DNA from: Merluccius polli | Taxonomy: Eukaryota > Chordata > Actinopteri > Gadiformes > Merlucciidae | DNA: 64,000 nucleotides | Reading direction: 5' to 3' | Assembly: GCA_030340625.1 (NCBI GenBank) | Contig: JAOPHQ010006539.1 | Coordinates: forward strand, 187,501 to 251,500 | Position numbers and translations under genes: made by a program | The notes under the pieces: model-generated | What the model was told of the DNA's origin: nothing | The model's input: only the letters and a program-made list of their open reading frames with translations | Databases searched by the model: none | Shown: piece by piece, positions 37,319 to 50,033 of the stretch | How positions within the stretch are numbered: the stretch's first letter is position 1 | Layout: each line of letters begins with the position of its first letter

Positions 37319-40300
37319 GTATACCGATAATTACAGGCTTCTTTGGGGATGTTGCATTTTCTTTTTTAAATACCTTTCTTCCTCTTTCCTTCCCTCTTTT
37401 TCTACCTGTTCTTTTGAAGACATTGAGGAAGTCAGAAAGACATGGTGTTATATTTCTAAGGGCACTTTCACACAAGGCACCCGGGCCTGGATCCCAGTAC
37501 ACTTGCACTTGACCCCAAAGTCCAGTTTATTTGATTAGTGTGAACACTGTGTACCATACCCAAGTTCGTACCCAAGTCTGTACCCGAGGGGGTGGGGGGC
37601 AATCGTACCTAATGTGAAAGCACCCTAAGGGAATACGTTTATTTCGCTAATACCACAGTTACCAACAATTAGATATTAGTTACTTTCATTGATAATGTTA
37701 TTGTTTTTTTATCGACTTAATCAGCTGATAAAATAAAAACATTTAAAATATTCTTCCGTGGCGCTTTGAGCATATAGTTTTTGCGTAGTCAAGAAAACAT
37801 ATGGTTGATCGTTGTATTTTATCGTTGTTGTTAATGTTGGACTCATAGGTTGGTTAAAAGGCAGAGATGTCCCATTAGGGTAATGAAAAATAATGCACAC
37901 CTCTTGGAATGTTATTAACCAATCATGATCAAGTATTTAACAATAGTGGTATAAACATGAATAATTACTTCCCTACTCTTTCCACCCTGCGTGTTTGAAT
38001 CTAAGCAAAGCAACTACAAAACTTTAGAGTCAACCTTGATATTAGCAGAACTTTCCCCTTATAATAAACTGCAATAAGTACTCCTATTTATTGCTTTTTG
38101 TGTTTTTGTGGGACTTTTTAGATCGTCCATCGCTATGACATCATTCTCATCCAGGAAGTCAGAGACAGTGATCTGTCTGCAACCAAAATTCTCATGGATC
38201 ACGTCAACCAGTAAGAGAAACTCATTGATTTAAAAAAAAATTGTAATATAAAAGCATATGCCTCTTTCAAATTCCACCTTTGCCTCTTTTCAAATTCCAC
38301 CTTTCAAAAGATGCATATGCATCTTTTGAAAGGTGGAATTTCCTTCAGGTAGAAACACACGTTTTTTGCAAAATATTAGCACATAATTTGCTGATTGTAT
38401 GTGTGTGTGTGTGTGTGTGCATGTGTGTGTGTGTGTAACCTGAAGGGGAGTACCAGGCAAGTACAGCTACATTGTGAGTGAACCTTTGGGACGCAGCACA
38501 TACAAGGAGAGATACCTTTTCCTGTATAGGTAGGCCTACACAAGAACCACAAACACTTGCTTTCTGTAAAATGCACTAAATCTGTAAATGTTCTGTTAAT
38601 CTGACCGTGATTAGCATGTATTAGGTGGAATACTCTGGAATTGTTACAATGCTGATGTGTTATTTCTAGGGAGGACACTGTCTCCGTAGTGAAGAACTAC
38701 ACCTATGATGATGGCTGCGAGCCATGTGGTACAGACATCTTCAACAGGGAACCTTTAGTCGTCATGTTCTCTTCCAGAAACAGCGGTATGCCACTGATTG
38801 TTGCAGAGTGATGTAAAGTGCGAGAGATTCTGTTGTTTTTCTGGAACTTTTCTGTCCACGTATACTTGATGGGGTTGGGTTTAATCTCATTGGAGTTAAT
38901 CTTGCATGCCACAGTTTTTTAATGCTAAGGGTTGATCATGCTGCTTTTTCTACTTTGACCAAACACTGATGAGAGGCAGTTTAGTTTTTCACAGCCAATC
39001 AAATGGTTCCCTAGGTTCCAGTGTCTAAACTAGTTCTAGACTAGTTTCAATCTTTTAACCTTCATCCAAATACATTTTTTTGCTGACTGACCAAACACTA
39101 AAATCGCTTCAAAGTCTTGATTGCAGCTTAATTCTTTGTGGCTGAGCAGGTGGGAAATTTGCCCTGATCCCTCAGCACACCTCACCAGACTGGGCCATCA
39201 GAGAGGTGGACGCCCTCTATGATGTGGTGACTGATGTCCGCAACCGCTGGAACACTAATGTGTGTACTCTATTATTGTAGGCTGCACTAAGCACCTAAGC
39301 ATTGTGCAATGCTCAATCCACTCAATTGCATCCCTATGGCCTAAATTGACCTTTGACCCCTTCTTTACCTTGCCATTGAGCTGCCTTATGTTGCATTCAG
39401 ATGGATTAGCAAAGATTGCAGATGGTAGACTGCAGAAGGAGATAGGGCCCAAAATTGACATCCTTAAAAAAAGTGTTAAGATAGTTTATGAACTAATTCA
39501 ATCTATGAACCCTCAATGCTCATTAATGTCTACCCCTTGTCACTGACACCAGAGTGGGAGATCCACTGGGGCCAGATTTTCTGGTCTTGTGGGTGCAGAT
39601 GACCATTGTTCACAAACAGCACATCACTAGTGCACATGCCTCTCCTATGATAGAGCCTTCAAGTGTAAGTGAACCTCCTGTTTCAGCTCGAATTTGAACA
39701 CTGAGATTTAAAAAAATGTGTTTTGGGCTGAGAGTTCTAGGAAGCAGGGGGGATGTGTGGGATTGTTGAGCAGTATGAGCATTATAATGAGCCAGTTATG
39801 TATAATGAGTTATATATGAAATGTGCCACACACCACAGAAGTACACCCAAGTGTCCGAGAAGCTTAACCCTATCTTGGATGCAGCCAACAACATTAAGAC
39901 AGCGCACCAAGGGTTTCCCACAAAAAAAAGTTAAGTGGAGGGGGAAGGGCTTCCGAGAACGAGGCAAGCAATAGCGTAGGGCTGTACCCTAAGATTTAAA
40001 TAGTCGAGTCATCGTTCTGAGTCGACTCAAATGATGTGTTCATATTTATTTTAACACTCAGTAATAAAGTGATCTTCAGTGGGGAACGAATGGGACAATC
40101 CATGGTCCAAGTCTAGCGGTGTTAACTAAAAACTGAAACGCAGAAACAATGGCGTTAAAGCGTGGCAAAAAGAGAGGGGATCCCTGGTCAGGTTCCAGCA
40201 GTTAACACCACTAGATTCACAGTGACTTGGACCGCTGAGTCTGCCTACCCGCAACTCACTTTTCAGTGTTTGGTGTTCGTTGCTTGAGTGGTACTTGGCT

Positions 40301-43300
40301 TGGCATGAATTTCCACTAAGCCAATCAGGGTCTTGTAGGCGGGACTTGAAAAACGGAAATCCATGTAACCATAGTGACCAACAAAAAATAACATGGCAAC
40401 TCCTGTAGCAAAAACTTTGGATTGTGACTTTACGGTATTTCTTTTTAAAGTCTACGGATTCTGCTATTTAAGCTATATCGTGTCAAAAATCAACAACAGA
40501 GAGACATTCTGTCACTTGCGGAATCGTTATCCGCTTCATGGTTGGTTTAAGTGGAAGCAACCCCGCCCAGTCTCTGAAAATGAAGAAACGTCACTGAATT
40601 ATAAATTGAAACAGAAAATAAATTCAGGATGATTATCAGGCCAGGAAAACAGCGGAAGAGAGCAATATTTTGAAAATAAACCCAATAAAAGTCATATCAA
40701 CTCAAAATTATTGAGATAACACTGTGCGTGAATGTGATAGACAGGCAAGACGGATTCCCCAAACCAATCAAGGAAGAAATTCCCTGGTCTGAAATGAGCA
40801 GTAGCAGCCTAAAAGTCTCATACAGAGGAAGGCGCAGTTAACACCAAACAGATATTCTTACAGAGCATTTCACTCATCAATAGCTGGCGGATGGTGATGC
40901 CATTTCTTACAGATTGCACTCAAATAATGACTCTTAAATCTTACCTACAGCACCATTACTGATCTACCCTATAGGATATACTGCTCCTGGGCGACTTCAA
41001 TACAGGTTGCACCTATGTTACGGGCAAAGACTGGGAGAAGATTCGCCTCTTTACCGACAAGAGCTTCCACTGGCTCATCTCAAATGATGCAGACACCACA
41101 GTGTCGCATACTAACTGCCCCTATGACAGGTACTAAATAAACACCCACATAATAATGTAATACTGGCTGGTAGCTGATCATTGACAGTGCTCATGTTAAA
41201 GACTGATTTCCATTTATTTAAGTATTGAAAGCAATACACTTTATGCATGGACACAACCAGTTATGGAAAAAGTACTCATATCTTAAAAATCCTTCATAGA
41301 AATACCATGATCAAAAGTAAAAGTTGAAATAATACTTAATACTTAATAATAGTACTTTCAAGAAGATCAAAACAAAACAAGTCAAATATTTGCTTTGAAA
41401 TGTAGTGGAGATAATGTCAATTGTAAGTAGCTCAAACATATACTTTTCCTTGTTTTGTGTTTCTGTAGGATTGTGGCCACAACTGACATGCTGAGGAGAG
41501 TAGTACATGGCAGTGCTGCTGTCTATAACTACATGGTGGACCTCCACCTCAGCCACAGCATGGTGAGACTTCCCTCACAGTCATTAATAACCAAGCCAGC
41601 AGTTATGTAATACCCACAGGGGCGTGTCTAATGTGCTGGCACATGCCCCCCACAAAAATTGTGATCGACTACCCGGAGTTCCACCACTACTCTTCTCTAA
41701 CAACTTCACTTGCTTCAAGTGTTGTTTTGGAGACTCTTTAAGCTTTCATACTTAGCTTTGGTTATTTACGCTCAGCTGTCTATACTAAGTGTGACCATCT
41801 AGTTTTCTGATTTTATGTCATCATTCTTACTAGTTATGATTATTTTACTTTGCGATTTTAACTTTCATGTCAATGACACTGCTGATTCAAAGGCTATGGA
41901 ATTCTTAGATATTCTGGCCTGTCTTGTTCTTGTGCAACATGTAAAGAGGGCCACCCACAACCATGGGAATACATTACATTTGTTCATTACAAGGGGTATA
42001 GAAATAGATATCTCCGATATCACTAACATTCCTGTTTCTGATCATTTCTGTGTATGTCTGCATCAAAACAGTGTAATGAGACTGTTGTAAAGCCAATCTT
42101 TTTAGATATAATGAATACTTTTCCTCCATCTAATGCTTGCTCTATTGATTATCTAGTGCATGGTTTTAGTAATAAAGTCTTTTTGACACTGTTGCTCCTC
42201 CAAGTATTAAAGAAAGACTAGTAGCCCACGAATTACCTTTGAAAACTGCTACTTTTTGTCAGCTAAAAAAAATTGTCGCAGGGCGAGAGACAGTGGAGGA
42301 AACGTAAATTAATGTCCACTTTGACATCTTAAAATTTTACATGAGAATTTACAATAATGCTGTCAGAAAAGAAAAACAAGCCAATTTCATAATTTCTGAA
42401 AACAATCACAACCCCAAAGTCCTTTTCTCCACAATCAGCACTCTTTTGAACCCATCTCCGTCTTTCAGTTTAAATGTTCTTAAATGTCAGGAATTTGCAA
42501 GTAAAAATTGACACCATTAGATCCAGTATTAAAAATACAGATTCATCTACTGTTTGGGACCTACCGGTGGGTGTGCCTTCACCTATGTCATCCTTTTATA
42601 TGACAACAGATGATGAAATTGGTGTCATGACCTGAGAATTTCTCAGGTCATGAACTGATTCAAACAATGGCAAACAATGGTTTCACTCGTACTTGTCAGA
42701 ATGAACATTTTTTGTTAGGTTATGTGACTTTGTGTCACAGGTATTTGACATTGGATACCATGTTCCTAAAGGAAGCATTCTTGGTCTTTTTTCTTTATAG
42801 ACGCTCCCTCTGGGCATCATAATTAGCCACCATAATGTGAAATATTACTGTTACCCTGATGACACACAACTATATATCTCTGTTTTGCCAGACAACCCCA
42901 GTTCTTTAAATGTTCTGTTTATCTGAGAGTTTTTTTGACTCTGATCTTGATTTCATTAGCCGTTTTAACAAGGTCGCAAAAACATAACTTCCATCTGAGA
43001 AACATCACCAAAATTAGACAATTTTTAACACAGAACGATGCTGAAATGCTTATACTTGCTTTTGGAGATTAGATTACTGCAACTCTCTTTTTACTGGTCC
43101 CCTTAAAAAGTCTTTAAGAAAATTACAGTTAATTCGGAACGCGACAGCCAAGATTTTGACCTCACATTACCCCTCTGCTAGCATCAGGGTGCCGGCTACC
43201 TGTAACTTTTAACTTTTTCTTCGCGTTTCAGGATGACAGGGCAAATATTTCAGGTGAAGGATCATTTATAGCTTTAGTTGGATCCATTGTGCACACTGCC

Positions 43301-45002
43301 TTTTTAATATGGCAGGGTTTATATACACGTCTGACACACCCACCAAACAAGAAAAACTTACCTCAAAGCTGGTTGCATGTTTCACACCGTTTCAAGTAAA
43401 CATGTCGTTCAACCCAGAAACTGTAGCAAAACTGTGCACACCGTTTTCAGATTGAACGTGCCCCAGGACAATGTGGGAGTGTCTGTGGCATGCTTGATTG
43501 ACATCTACCTAGCCACGCGTCCTTCAAATAATCTACTACTTACTACGAACCCAATGTATAATATAAACACACCGTCGGAGAAGTATAAAAATGTCTATAT
43601 TTGCATTGCAATAATAACCAAAAGTAATGAATAAAAAACGGCAAGCTTTGAATCATTGTTCAATTTTACTGTATCCTAAATAAAGTCTCGACATCTGTCC
43701 CCACACACTCGCTGAGCTTCAATTCTGTCCACGTTCTCATAATACATCCATAGTCGCTAACAGGAGATTGTGCCAGGTTGCTCTCATGTTCTCAAAAAAA
43801 CTAGTCTGTTGTGTATTGTTTGCACATGCTGACAAACATTGTAATCATCGTCTTCACCATATAAATGCCAGACCATTTTAGTTGTAATCTTCGTGTGAAC
43901 CTGTGGTTTGGTTTCGCTCATATTATTTGTCAAACGTCGGTGCTGCACGTATTTAAGATGGAGTGGTATGAATATATAAGATTATTTAAACGCGGAAGCA
44001 AAACTGTTTTGTTGTATCTGATTGGTTGGCTCATCGTAATCTATGAACCGATCGGTTCCAGAGTTTGCTGACGTTGGCAAATCCCTTTATACTCCCGCCC
44101 AAATTTAACCAGGTATCAGAAAGCATACAAAAAAAGTGACAATGGTTCGTATTTGGAATAAGATGTATTCCTATGACTTGTTTTAATGCTTATTAGATGT
44201 ATAAACTGGAGCTTATAAACATTTTTCTCCAGTTTTCATTAGATTGACATAGGGTGGGCAGGGCTTATCCCTAGGTGCCCACCCCAGCCCACCCGTGGTC
44301 ACGCCCCTGCTGGGAGAGCTAGCCTGGCAAGACTAACGTTAGTTTGCTGCGGCTAACTTTATCCTACTTGGTGCAATACCCCCACTTGGACTCTGGAAGG
44401 CAGGTGTCTGCCTGATGGACATTGTATACAAAACCAAAGCTGACATTCCTTGCACTGTCCCATGAATAGTGGGGTATTTCATTTTTTTGGTGTATGTATG
44501 ACCTGTGGGCACTTTTCGCAATACACACAATTAAGTGGCATTTTTTTCTGGCATGTGACAATTTGTATTATATTTAGTTATAATTTCGTATCACGTATTC
44601 ATGTACATTGTCAATTTGATACTTAAGTAGTTTCAACAACTTTTTAGTAGCTTTAGTTAACCAAACTAGATTTCTCCCTGGGGTAGCTTTGCTGTAGCTC
44701 AACTTCCCCAACACTGCCAAATTACATACTTAAAAACAAAACACAGATTTGCCTGGTCAGAGGCTTTAAGTCAATTTTGCTATTTTGCAAAGGCTAGATG
44801 TTGTGTTCTGGTCTTCTGGGCCACTGTTACTAAATAAGTCTGGATACAGCACTACATACCTAATTTAATTACTTTTTTAATCTCTTGGGAGGATGAGATA
44901 GAGACCTAATGACCAAATACCATTTCTCTGCTTCAGGCGTTAGCCGTGAGCGACCACTACCCAGTGGAGGTGAGGCTGACCGCTCCCACTCCATCTGCCT
45001 GA
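37181..45002 (+). CDS. dnase1: Deoxyribonuclease I, secreted (8 coding exons)
   Basis: Spliced CDS: 37181-37318, 38122-38210, 38446-38529, 38670-38785, 39150-39259, 40975-41129, 41469-41562, 44937-45002. They join to 852 nt (283 aa plus stop; human DNase I is 282 aa). DNase I is a Ca/Mg-dependent endonuclease that cuts double-stranded DNA outside the cell. Residues 1-22 form a hydrophobic signal peptide. By alignment to bovine enzyme: metal ligand E58 (IQEVRD), E97 (YKERYLF), first general histidine H152 (PQHTSPD), D186/N188 (LLGDFN), D230 (CPYDR), D268-H269 (SDHYPVEV). Cysteine pairs C120-C123 and C191-C227 are kept. Y84 and E88 match the actin-contact positions Y65 and E69. Sequons are at N37 (NCT) and N113 (NYT). 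A noncoding first exon lies upstream, since the ATG sits one base after an acceptor. Confidence 0.96.
38122..38210 (+). CDS. dnase1: dnase1 coding exon 2
   Basis: Acceptor tttttag/atcgtc, donor aacca/gtaaga. It encodes VHRYDIILIQEVRD, including metal-binding E58, and the helix to VNQ. Confidence 0.95.
38446..38529 (+). CDS. dnase1: dnase1 coding exon 3
   Basis: It encodes GKYSYIVSEPLGRSTYKERY and LFLYR, including catalytic E97 and actin-contact Y84. Donor tatag/gtaggc. The acceptor, placed after cctgaag by phase and homology, follows a (GT)n tract at about 38399-38436 and has no normal pyrimidine tract. Confidence 0.9.
38670..38785 (+). CDS. dnase1: dnase1 coding exon 4
   Basis: Acceptor tatttctag/ggagg, donor cagcg/gtatgc. 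It encodes NYTYDDGCEPCGTDIF with the small disulfide loop C120-C123, then NREPLVVMFSSRNS. Confidence 0.95.
39150..39259 (+). CDS. dnase1: dnase1 coding exon 5
   Basis: Acceptor gctgagcag/gtggg, donor actaat/gtgtgt. It encodes GKFALIPQHTSPDWAI with catalytic H152, then ALYDVVTDVRNRWNTN. Confidence 0.94.
40650..40955. repeat. Dispersed element with AAGCTGCTGTAGGTA-type end (copy 2, partial)
   Basis: Matches 16900-17205 in the same orientation and ends ctcttaaatcttacctacagca. It has an uninterrupted TTAA where copy 1 carries the TTAA element. It lies just before dnase1 coding exon 6. Confidence 0.8.
40975..41129 (+). CDS. dnase1: dnase1 coding exon 6
   Basis: Acceptor ccctatag/gatata, donor gacag/gtacta. 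It encodes DILLLGDFNTGCTYV (D186, N188, C191), then the WLISNDADTT segment and NCPYDR (C227, D230). Confidence 0.95.
41469..41562 (+). CDS. dnase1: dnase1 coding exon 7
   Basis: Acceptor ttctgtag/gattg, donor agcatg/gtgaga. It encodes IVATTDMLRRVVHGSAAVYN and the YMVDLHLSHSM strand. Confidence 0.94.
41618..44311. mobile_element. Candidate hAT-like ends CAGGGGCGTG / CACGCCCCTG
   Basis: CAGGGGCGTGTC near 41618 and GTCACGCCCCTG ending at 44311 are inverted. The 8-bp flanks do not match, so these may be ends of two different old copies. Confidence 0.3.
41810..43190 (+). pseudogene. Degenerate L2 LINE fragment in the last dnase1 intron
   Basis: Pieces of L2 ORF2 in several frames: endonuclease end (LLCDFNFHVNDTADSKAMEF, IPVSDHFCV) at 41830-42060, RT motif-C region (YCYPDDTQLYISVLP) near 42850, and a 3' segment (YCNSLFTGPLKKSL) near 43080. 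Much more diverged than the copy at 46.2 kb, and large parts are missing. Confidence 0.8.
44937..45002 (+). CDS. dnase1: dnase1 coding exon 8 (C-terminus)
   Basis: Acceptor ctgcttcag/gcgtta. It encodes ALAVSDHYPVEVRLTAPTPS and A, then TGA. D268-H269 is the second catalytic histidine pair. The preceding 3.4-kb intron holds an old L2 fragment. Confidence 0.95.
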   Translation, partial: ALAVSDHYPVEVRLTAPTPSA

Positions 45003-45145
45003 GTACATGCAGCACTGGACAAGATGTACACTTGTTTACAACTGATGGGAGAAAAAGTTGATTTTGCCAGTGAGGAATAACTCATGGAAGATCACAATGC
45101 CATGAGTAGCTTGACTTAAATAAAGCTGGATGTAAACTTTATAAA
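45003..45145 (+). promoter_or_regulatory. dnase1: dnase1 3' UTR with polyadenylation signal
   Basis: An AATAAA at 45119-45124 lies 117 bp after the stop, followed by GT-rich sequence. This implies a very short 3' UTR. No competing signal is nearer. Confidence 0.7.
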
Positions 45146-46228
45146 AAGGGCTGCATCTGTCATTTTTGCCTGAAAGAATCTGTCATTTCAGTTGGTATGA
45201 CAATGTAACCAGGATAATGAGCCTGTAACATTAACATAAGTAAAATTGAATCTCAAGGTCTAAGGGTTATCACACCTAAGGGATGCCCTGGATCGGGGGT
45301 AAAGATTATATTATTTAAATCCAATGACCAACACTCAATAACCAATAAATCTTTGGCTGTAAGAAAAATAACTTCACACACACTCAGTTTCTTTCTTTTC
45401 AATTATTATTTCACAGTGTCACTTTTTACATCAGTTCACAACTCCACATTTGTTCCTTTTATTTGGAACTTCAAATTTCCCCAAAACAATAACATCAAAT
45501 AAAATAAAATAAATAAATCTGGCTAGCAAAATAAATATAGCTGCAGCTTTAAGTTTTGTCTGGTTGTGCACAACCCCTCTGTACCTCGGAACCAAATATT
45601 TATGCGCAGTCTCTGTCGCTCCCACGCGATGGCCAGGTCCCACCAGCACAGCAGAATCCAAGATGAAGTCTTGACTCGAGTCCTGAGTCCGGTCCGATGT
45701 CCACCAATCGCACTCTCTCCTTCTCTCCTCAACAAGCTGGTAGCGGGCTACTGCTCCACCTCCCGTCACACACACCGCAGTTCACGAAGCACATCCACAC
45801 TATTCCAAAAGAATAATTATTCAGACAATGCTTATAACATCCCCAGGTGTAATAGTAATAATAGTAACTTTCCGTCACTTTTCCGACAGAGCACAAGCCA
45901 TGTGCTCCCTTTAGCTTTGCAGCCGGCACCGAAGAAAGAAAAAAAAACTACACAATCGCCGATATATTACACTGAATACCTCACGTAAATGCACATTCAC
46001 ACATACTTAATATGAAACTACTGTAAACATGGTAGAAATCCTTTAACATTTTAATGTGCCTTGCAACAATATATATATCACATTCATATTGAACCGATTA
46101 GCACGAGCTAGCATTAGCACCGATGTTTGCATATCCTTCTGAGACTCGTAAACTTCTGTTATAAACACATGAAAAATAACAACAGTGAGTTCACAAAGCA
46201 CAAGCTTACCTATTCCAAAAGAATAATT
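45146..46228. other. Sequence between dnase1 and the L2 element
   Basis: No gene. It holds a duplicated segment of about 45 bp (attccaaaagaataattatt with flanking gttcac(a/g)aagcaca) at about 45780-45832 and 46190-46233. Part may be the far side of the hAT interrupted by L2. Confidence 0.5.
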
Positions 46229-46261
46229 ATTCTATATTAACTTTAGTCACTCCCAAAAATT

Positions 46262-48339
46262 GATAATCTTGTTAATAGTGCTGTAGGCTCTCTACAATCA
46301 ACATTAGATTCTATCGCTCCTAGAAAACAGAAAATAATAAAACATAGGAAACTAGCACCGTGGTACAACCAACAAACTCGTCAATTAAAACAAGAAACAA
46401 GGAAATCAGAAAGGAAATGGCGCGCTTCCAATTTATTAGAAAATCGCTTAATATGGCAAAATAATCTTAAAAATTATAGAAAGGCCCTCCGTAATGCCAG
46501 AGGAGCCTTCTACTCAGCACTAATAGAAGAAAATAAGAACAACCCTAGGTACCTCTTCAGCACTGTAGCCAGGCTGACAGAGAGTCACAGCTCTATTGAG
46601 CCATGTATCCCCATCAACTTAAGTAGCAATGACTTCATGAACTTCTTTTATAATAAAATTATTACTATTAGAGAGAAAATTAGTCACCGAATGCCCTCAA
46701 TAGGTATCGCTGGCTCTCCAACATCAGACACTTTGACTGGTGCAAACTTAGATGTGTATTTGGAGTGTTTCTCTGCTGTCAGTCTTCATCAGTTAACTTC
46801 TATAATTTCTTCATCAAAGTCATCAACCTGTCTGTTAGACCCCATCCCAACTAGGCTGCTTAAAGAAATTGTACCCTTAATTGGCACTTCTTTACTGGAA
46901 ATGATTAATCTTTCTTTATTATCAGGATATGTACCACAGTCCTTTAAAGTAGCTGTAATTAAACCCCTTCTTAAAAAGCCCACTCTTGACCCAGGGGTTT
47001 TAGCCAACTATAGACCGATTTCTAATCTCCCCTTTCTGTCTAAAATTCTGGAGAAAGTAGTCGCCAAACAATTGTGTGACTTTCTACACAACAATAGTTT
47101 ATTCGAGGATTTCCAGTCAGGATTTAGAGTTCATCATAGCACAGAGACAGCTCTGGTTAAAGTTAATAATGACCTTTTGATTGCTTCTGACAATGGACTT
47201 GTCTCTGTACTTGTATTATTAGATCTTAGTGCTGCCTTTGACACCATTGATCATAGTATTCTTTTACAGAGACTCGAGCATGAAATTGGCATCAAAGGAA
47301 CCGCACTAAGCTGGTTTATGTCATATCTATCAGATCGTTCACAGTTTGTACATGTGAATGATGAATCTTCAATAAATACTACAGTTAGTCATGGAGTTCC
47401 ACAAGGTTCTGTACTTGGACCAATACTATTTACTATATACTGTATATGCTCCCTTTAGGCGATATTATTAGAAATCACTCCATTAACTTTCATTGTTATG
47501 CAGATGGTACGCAGTTATATCTATCGATCAAACCCGATGAAATTAATCAATTATCTAAATTACAAACATGTCTTAAAGACATAAAATCCTGGATGAGCTG
47601 CAATTTTCTGATGTTAAACTCAGAGAAAACCGAAATTCTTGTACTTGGCCCCAAAAACCTTAGAGACTTAATGTCTACAGATATAGCTACTCTAGATGGC
47701 ATTACATTGGCCTCTAGCACCACTGTCAGGAATCTTGGAGTTATCTTTGATCAGGATCTGTCATTTAATTCCCACATAAAGCAGACCTCTAGGACTGCCT
47801 TTTTTCATTTACGTAATATTACAAAAATCAGACGCATCCTATCAAAGACAGACGCAGAAAAACTAATCCATGCATTTGTTACCTCAAGGCTGGATTACTG
47901 CAACTCCTTATTATCAGGTTGTCCTAATAAATCCATTAAGATGCTCCAATTAATTCAAAACGCTGCAGCACGAGTACTGACAGGAACTAGGAAAAGAGAT
48001 CACATCTCTCCTGTACTAGCTTCTCTGCATTGGCTCCCTGTAAAATTTAGAATAGAATTTAAAATCCTCCTCCTCACCTATAAAGCTCTTCATGGGCAGG
48101 CCCCTTCATATCTCAAAGAGCTCATAGTACCCTACTACCCCACTAGAACACTGCGTTCTCTGAATGCAGGGCTACTGGTGGTTCCAATAGTTTCTAAAAG
48201 TAGAACCGGAGCCAGAGCCTTCAGTTACCAAGCTCCTCTTCAGTGGAACCAGCTTCCAGTTGTGGTTCGGGAGGCAGACACCCTCTCCACATTTAAGAGT
48301 AGGCTTAAGACGTTCCTCTTTGATAAAGCTTATAGTTAG
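46262..48339 (+). pseudogene. L2 reverse transcriptase, frameshifted and with altered catalytic box
   Basis: Open from about 46262 (APWYNQQTRQLKQETRKSE) to 47458, then continuing in another frame from 47446 to 48339. RT motifs: NYRPISNLPFLSKILEKVV, GFRVHHSTETALVKV, motif A LLDLSAAFDTIDHSILL, motif B HGVPQGSVLGPILF. Motif C reads CYADGTQLY, so the second catalytic aspartate is glycine. The frame breaks just before it, at ctatatactgtatatgc, where extra bases have entered. The C-terminal part (SLHWLPVKFRIEFKILLLTY, APLQWNQLP) is otherwise intact. Confidence 0.9.
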
Positions 48340-48695
48340 GGCTGGATCAGGTGAGTCCTGAACCATCCCTTAGTTATGCTGCTATAGGCCTAGACTATCG
48401 GGGGATTTCCCTTGGTGCACTGAGTCTCTCTCTCTCTCGCTCTCTCGCTCTCTCTCTCTCTCTCTGTGTGCACACATTCATGTCCCATTAATGCATGTTA
48501 CTAACACTTCTTCCCTGGAGTTCTTGTGTTTTCTCGTCTCGCAGGTTCTCATGGATCCTGGCGGAGCCTCCATGGTCCTGCTTGACTGCCATTGCTAATA
48601 TCAGTTACCAGTTATATATAGTTACTGTTGATGCCGCTCGCTGTCCCCCATCATTGGTGCTGTCTTCATCATCATGTTCATTAGTGTATTGATGT

Positions 48696-48821
<126 letters not shown>

Positions 48822-49066
48822 CAACTGGTCAAGGCAGATGACCACCCACCTAGAGCCGAAGGGTCTGTCCAAGGTTTCTGCCTTTTAACAGGCAGTTTTT
48901 CCTTGCCCCCGTGCCAAGTGCTTGCTCATGGTGGTACTGTTGGGTCTCTGTAAATGTTATTAGGAGTTTGGTCTAGACCTGCTCCATTTGAAAAGTGCCC
49001 TGAGATAACTTCTGTTATGAATTGGCGCTATACAAATAAAATTGAATTGAATTGAATTGAATAATT

Positions 49067-50033
49067 GTGGTCTTTCTCTCTGAGAAGGCTGTCAAACTGA
49101 TGGTGATTCAGGCCTCTGGATCGGATGAAATTAACAGTTTGGACGACCACTTTCATGACGTTATCCATCTTTAATGCCTTGCAACACAAAGCCTCCTGAT
49201 GCAAAATACAGTGAAAAGTCCAAAAATCACGACCTCCATTTGCAGTCTGCACTTTCTCTCTGAACTTTATCACAACACCTGCTTTTTTTCCTGACCATTG
49301 AGGGCGCACCATCTGTAGCCATGCTGACAGTGCGGGACCAGTCCACTTTGAGCCTGTCCAGTGCGCCGATGAGTGCGGTAAAAATATCAGCTGCTGTTGT
49401 GGTGTCCGTCATTGGCGCCAACTCCAAGAACTCCTCGGTGACAGTCAAAGTGTCATCAACTCCACGGATGAATATTACCAGTTGCGCAACATCAGTAACG
49501 TCCGTGCTTTCGTCAATTGCAACTGAAAAAGCAATAAATGACTTTACTCTGCGCTTCAATTGGCTGTCCGAATCCGCCGAAAGATCAGAAATCCTGTCTG
49601 CAACTGTATTTCTTGTCAGGCTGATATTTGCAAAAGCCTGGCGCTTTTCAGGGCACACAATCTCCGCAGCCTTCAGCATGCATGTTTTTACAAATTCCCC
49701 CTCAATAAATGGCTTTGAAGCCACTGCAATTTCATTAGCTATAATGTAGCTGGCTTTCACTGCAGCATCACTGATTTCTCGGCTACGAGTAAACACAGAC
49801 TGCTGTTTCTTCAGAACCGCCAATAATTCATTCACCTTCTCTCTTCTCTGTTGTCCTTGAAAGTTGTTGTATTTGTCGGCATGAAGAGTCATAGTAGCGA
49901 CGAAGGTTATATTCTTTCAGCACTGAAACATGCTGTGAACACACCAAACACAAAGCTTTCCCATTCACTTCCGTGAATAAATAGGAGGATGACCATTTTT
50001 CTTGGAAAACTCTGCACTCTGCGTCCGGGTGCA
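49067..50033 (-). pseudogene. hAT transposase (GTF2IRD2/ZBED-like) remnant
   Basis: Minus frames, three pieces. 50034-49840: BED-like finger (FTEVNGKALCLVCSQHVSVL, KEYNLRRYYDSSC). 49890-49230: VASKPFIEGEFVKTCMLKAA, first acidic motif FSVAIDESTDVTDVAQLVIF and second motif TDGAPSM. 49312-49067: FHCILHQEALCCKALKMDNV, VNFIRSRGLNHHQF. The C-terminal dimerisation part lies beyond the L2 insertion and was not found. Frameshifts near 49850 and 49290. Similar domains occur in host GTF2IRD2-type genes, but this copy is broken. Confidence 0.85.

Noticed and set aside
41618..44311. A single complete hAT in the last dnase1 intron
   Set aside because: The ends are inverted but the flanking octamers differ, so only a low-confidence candidate is listed.
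44339..44561. Short minus ORFs near 44.4 kb
   Set aside because: About 60 codons, no family signature and no splice context; they lie in the last dnase1 intron.
49321..49749. 142-codon + strand ORF
   Set aside because: Shadow of the hAT transposase frame on the minus strand, which carries the recognisable motifs.
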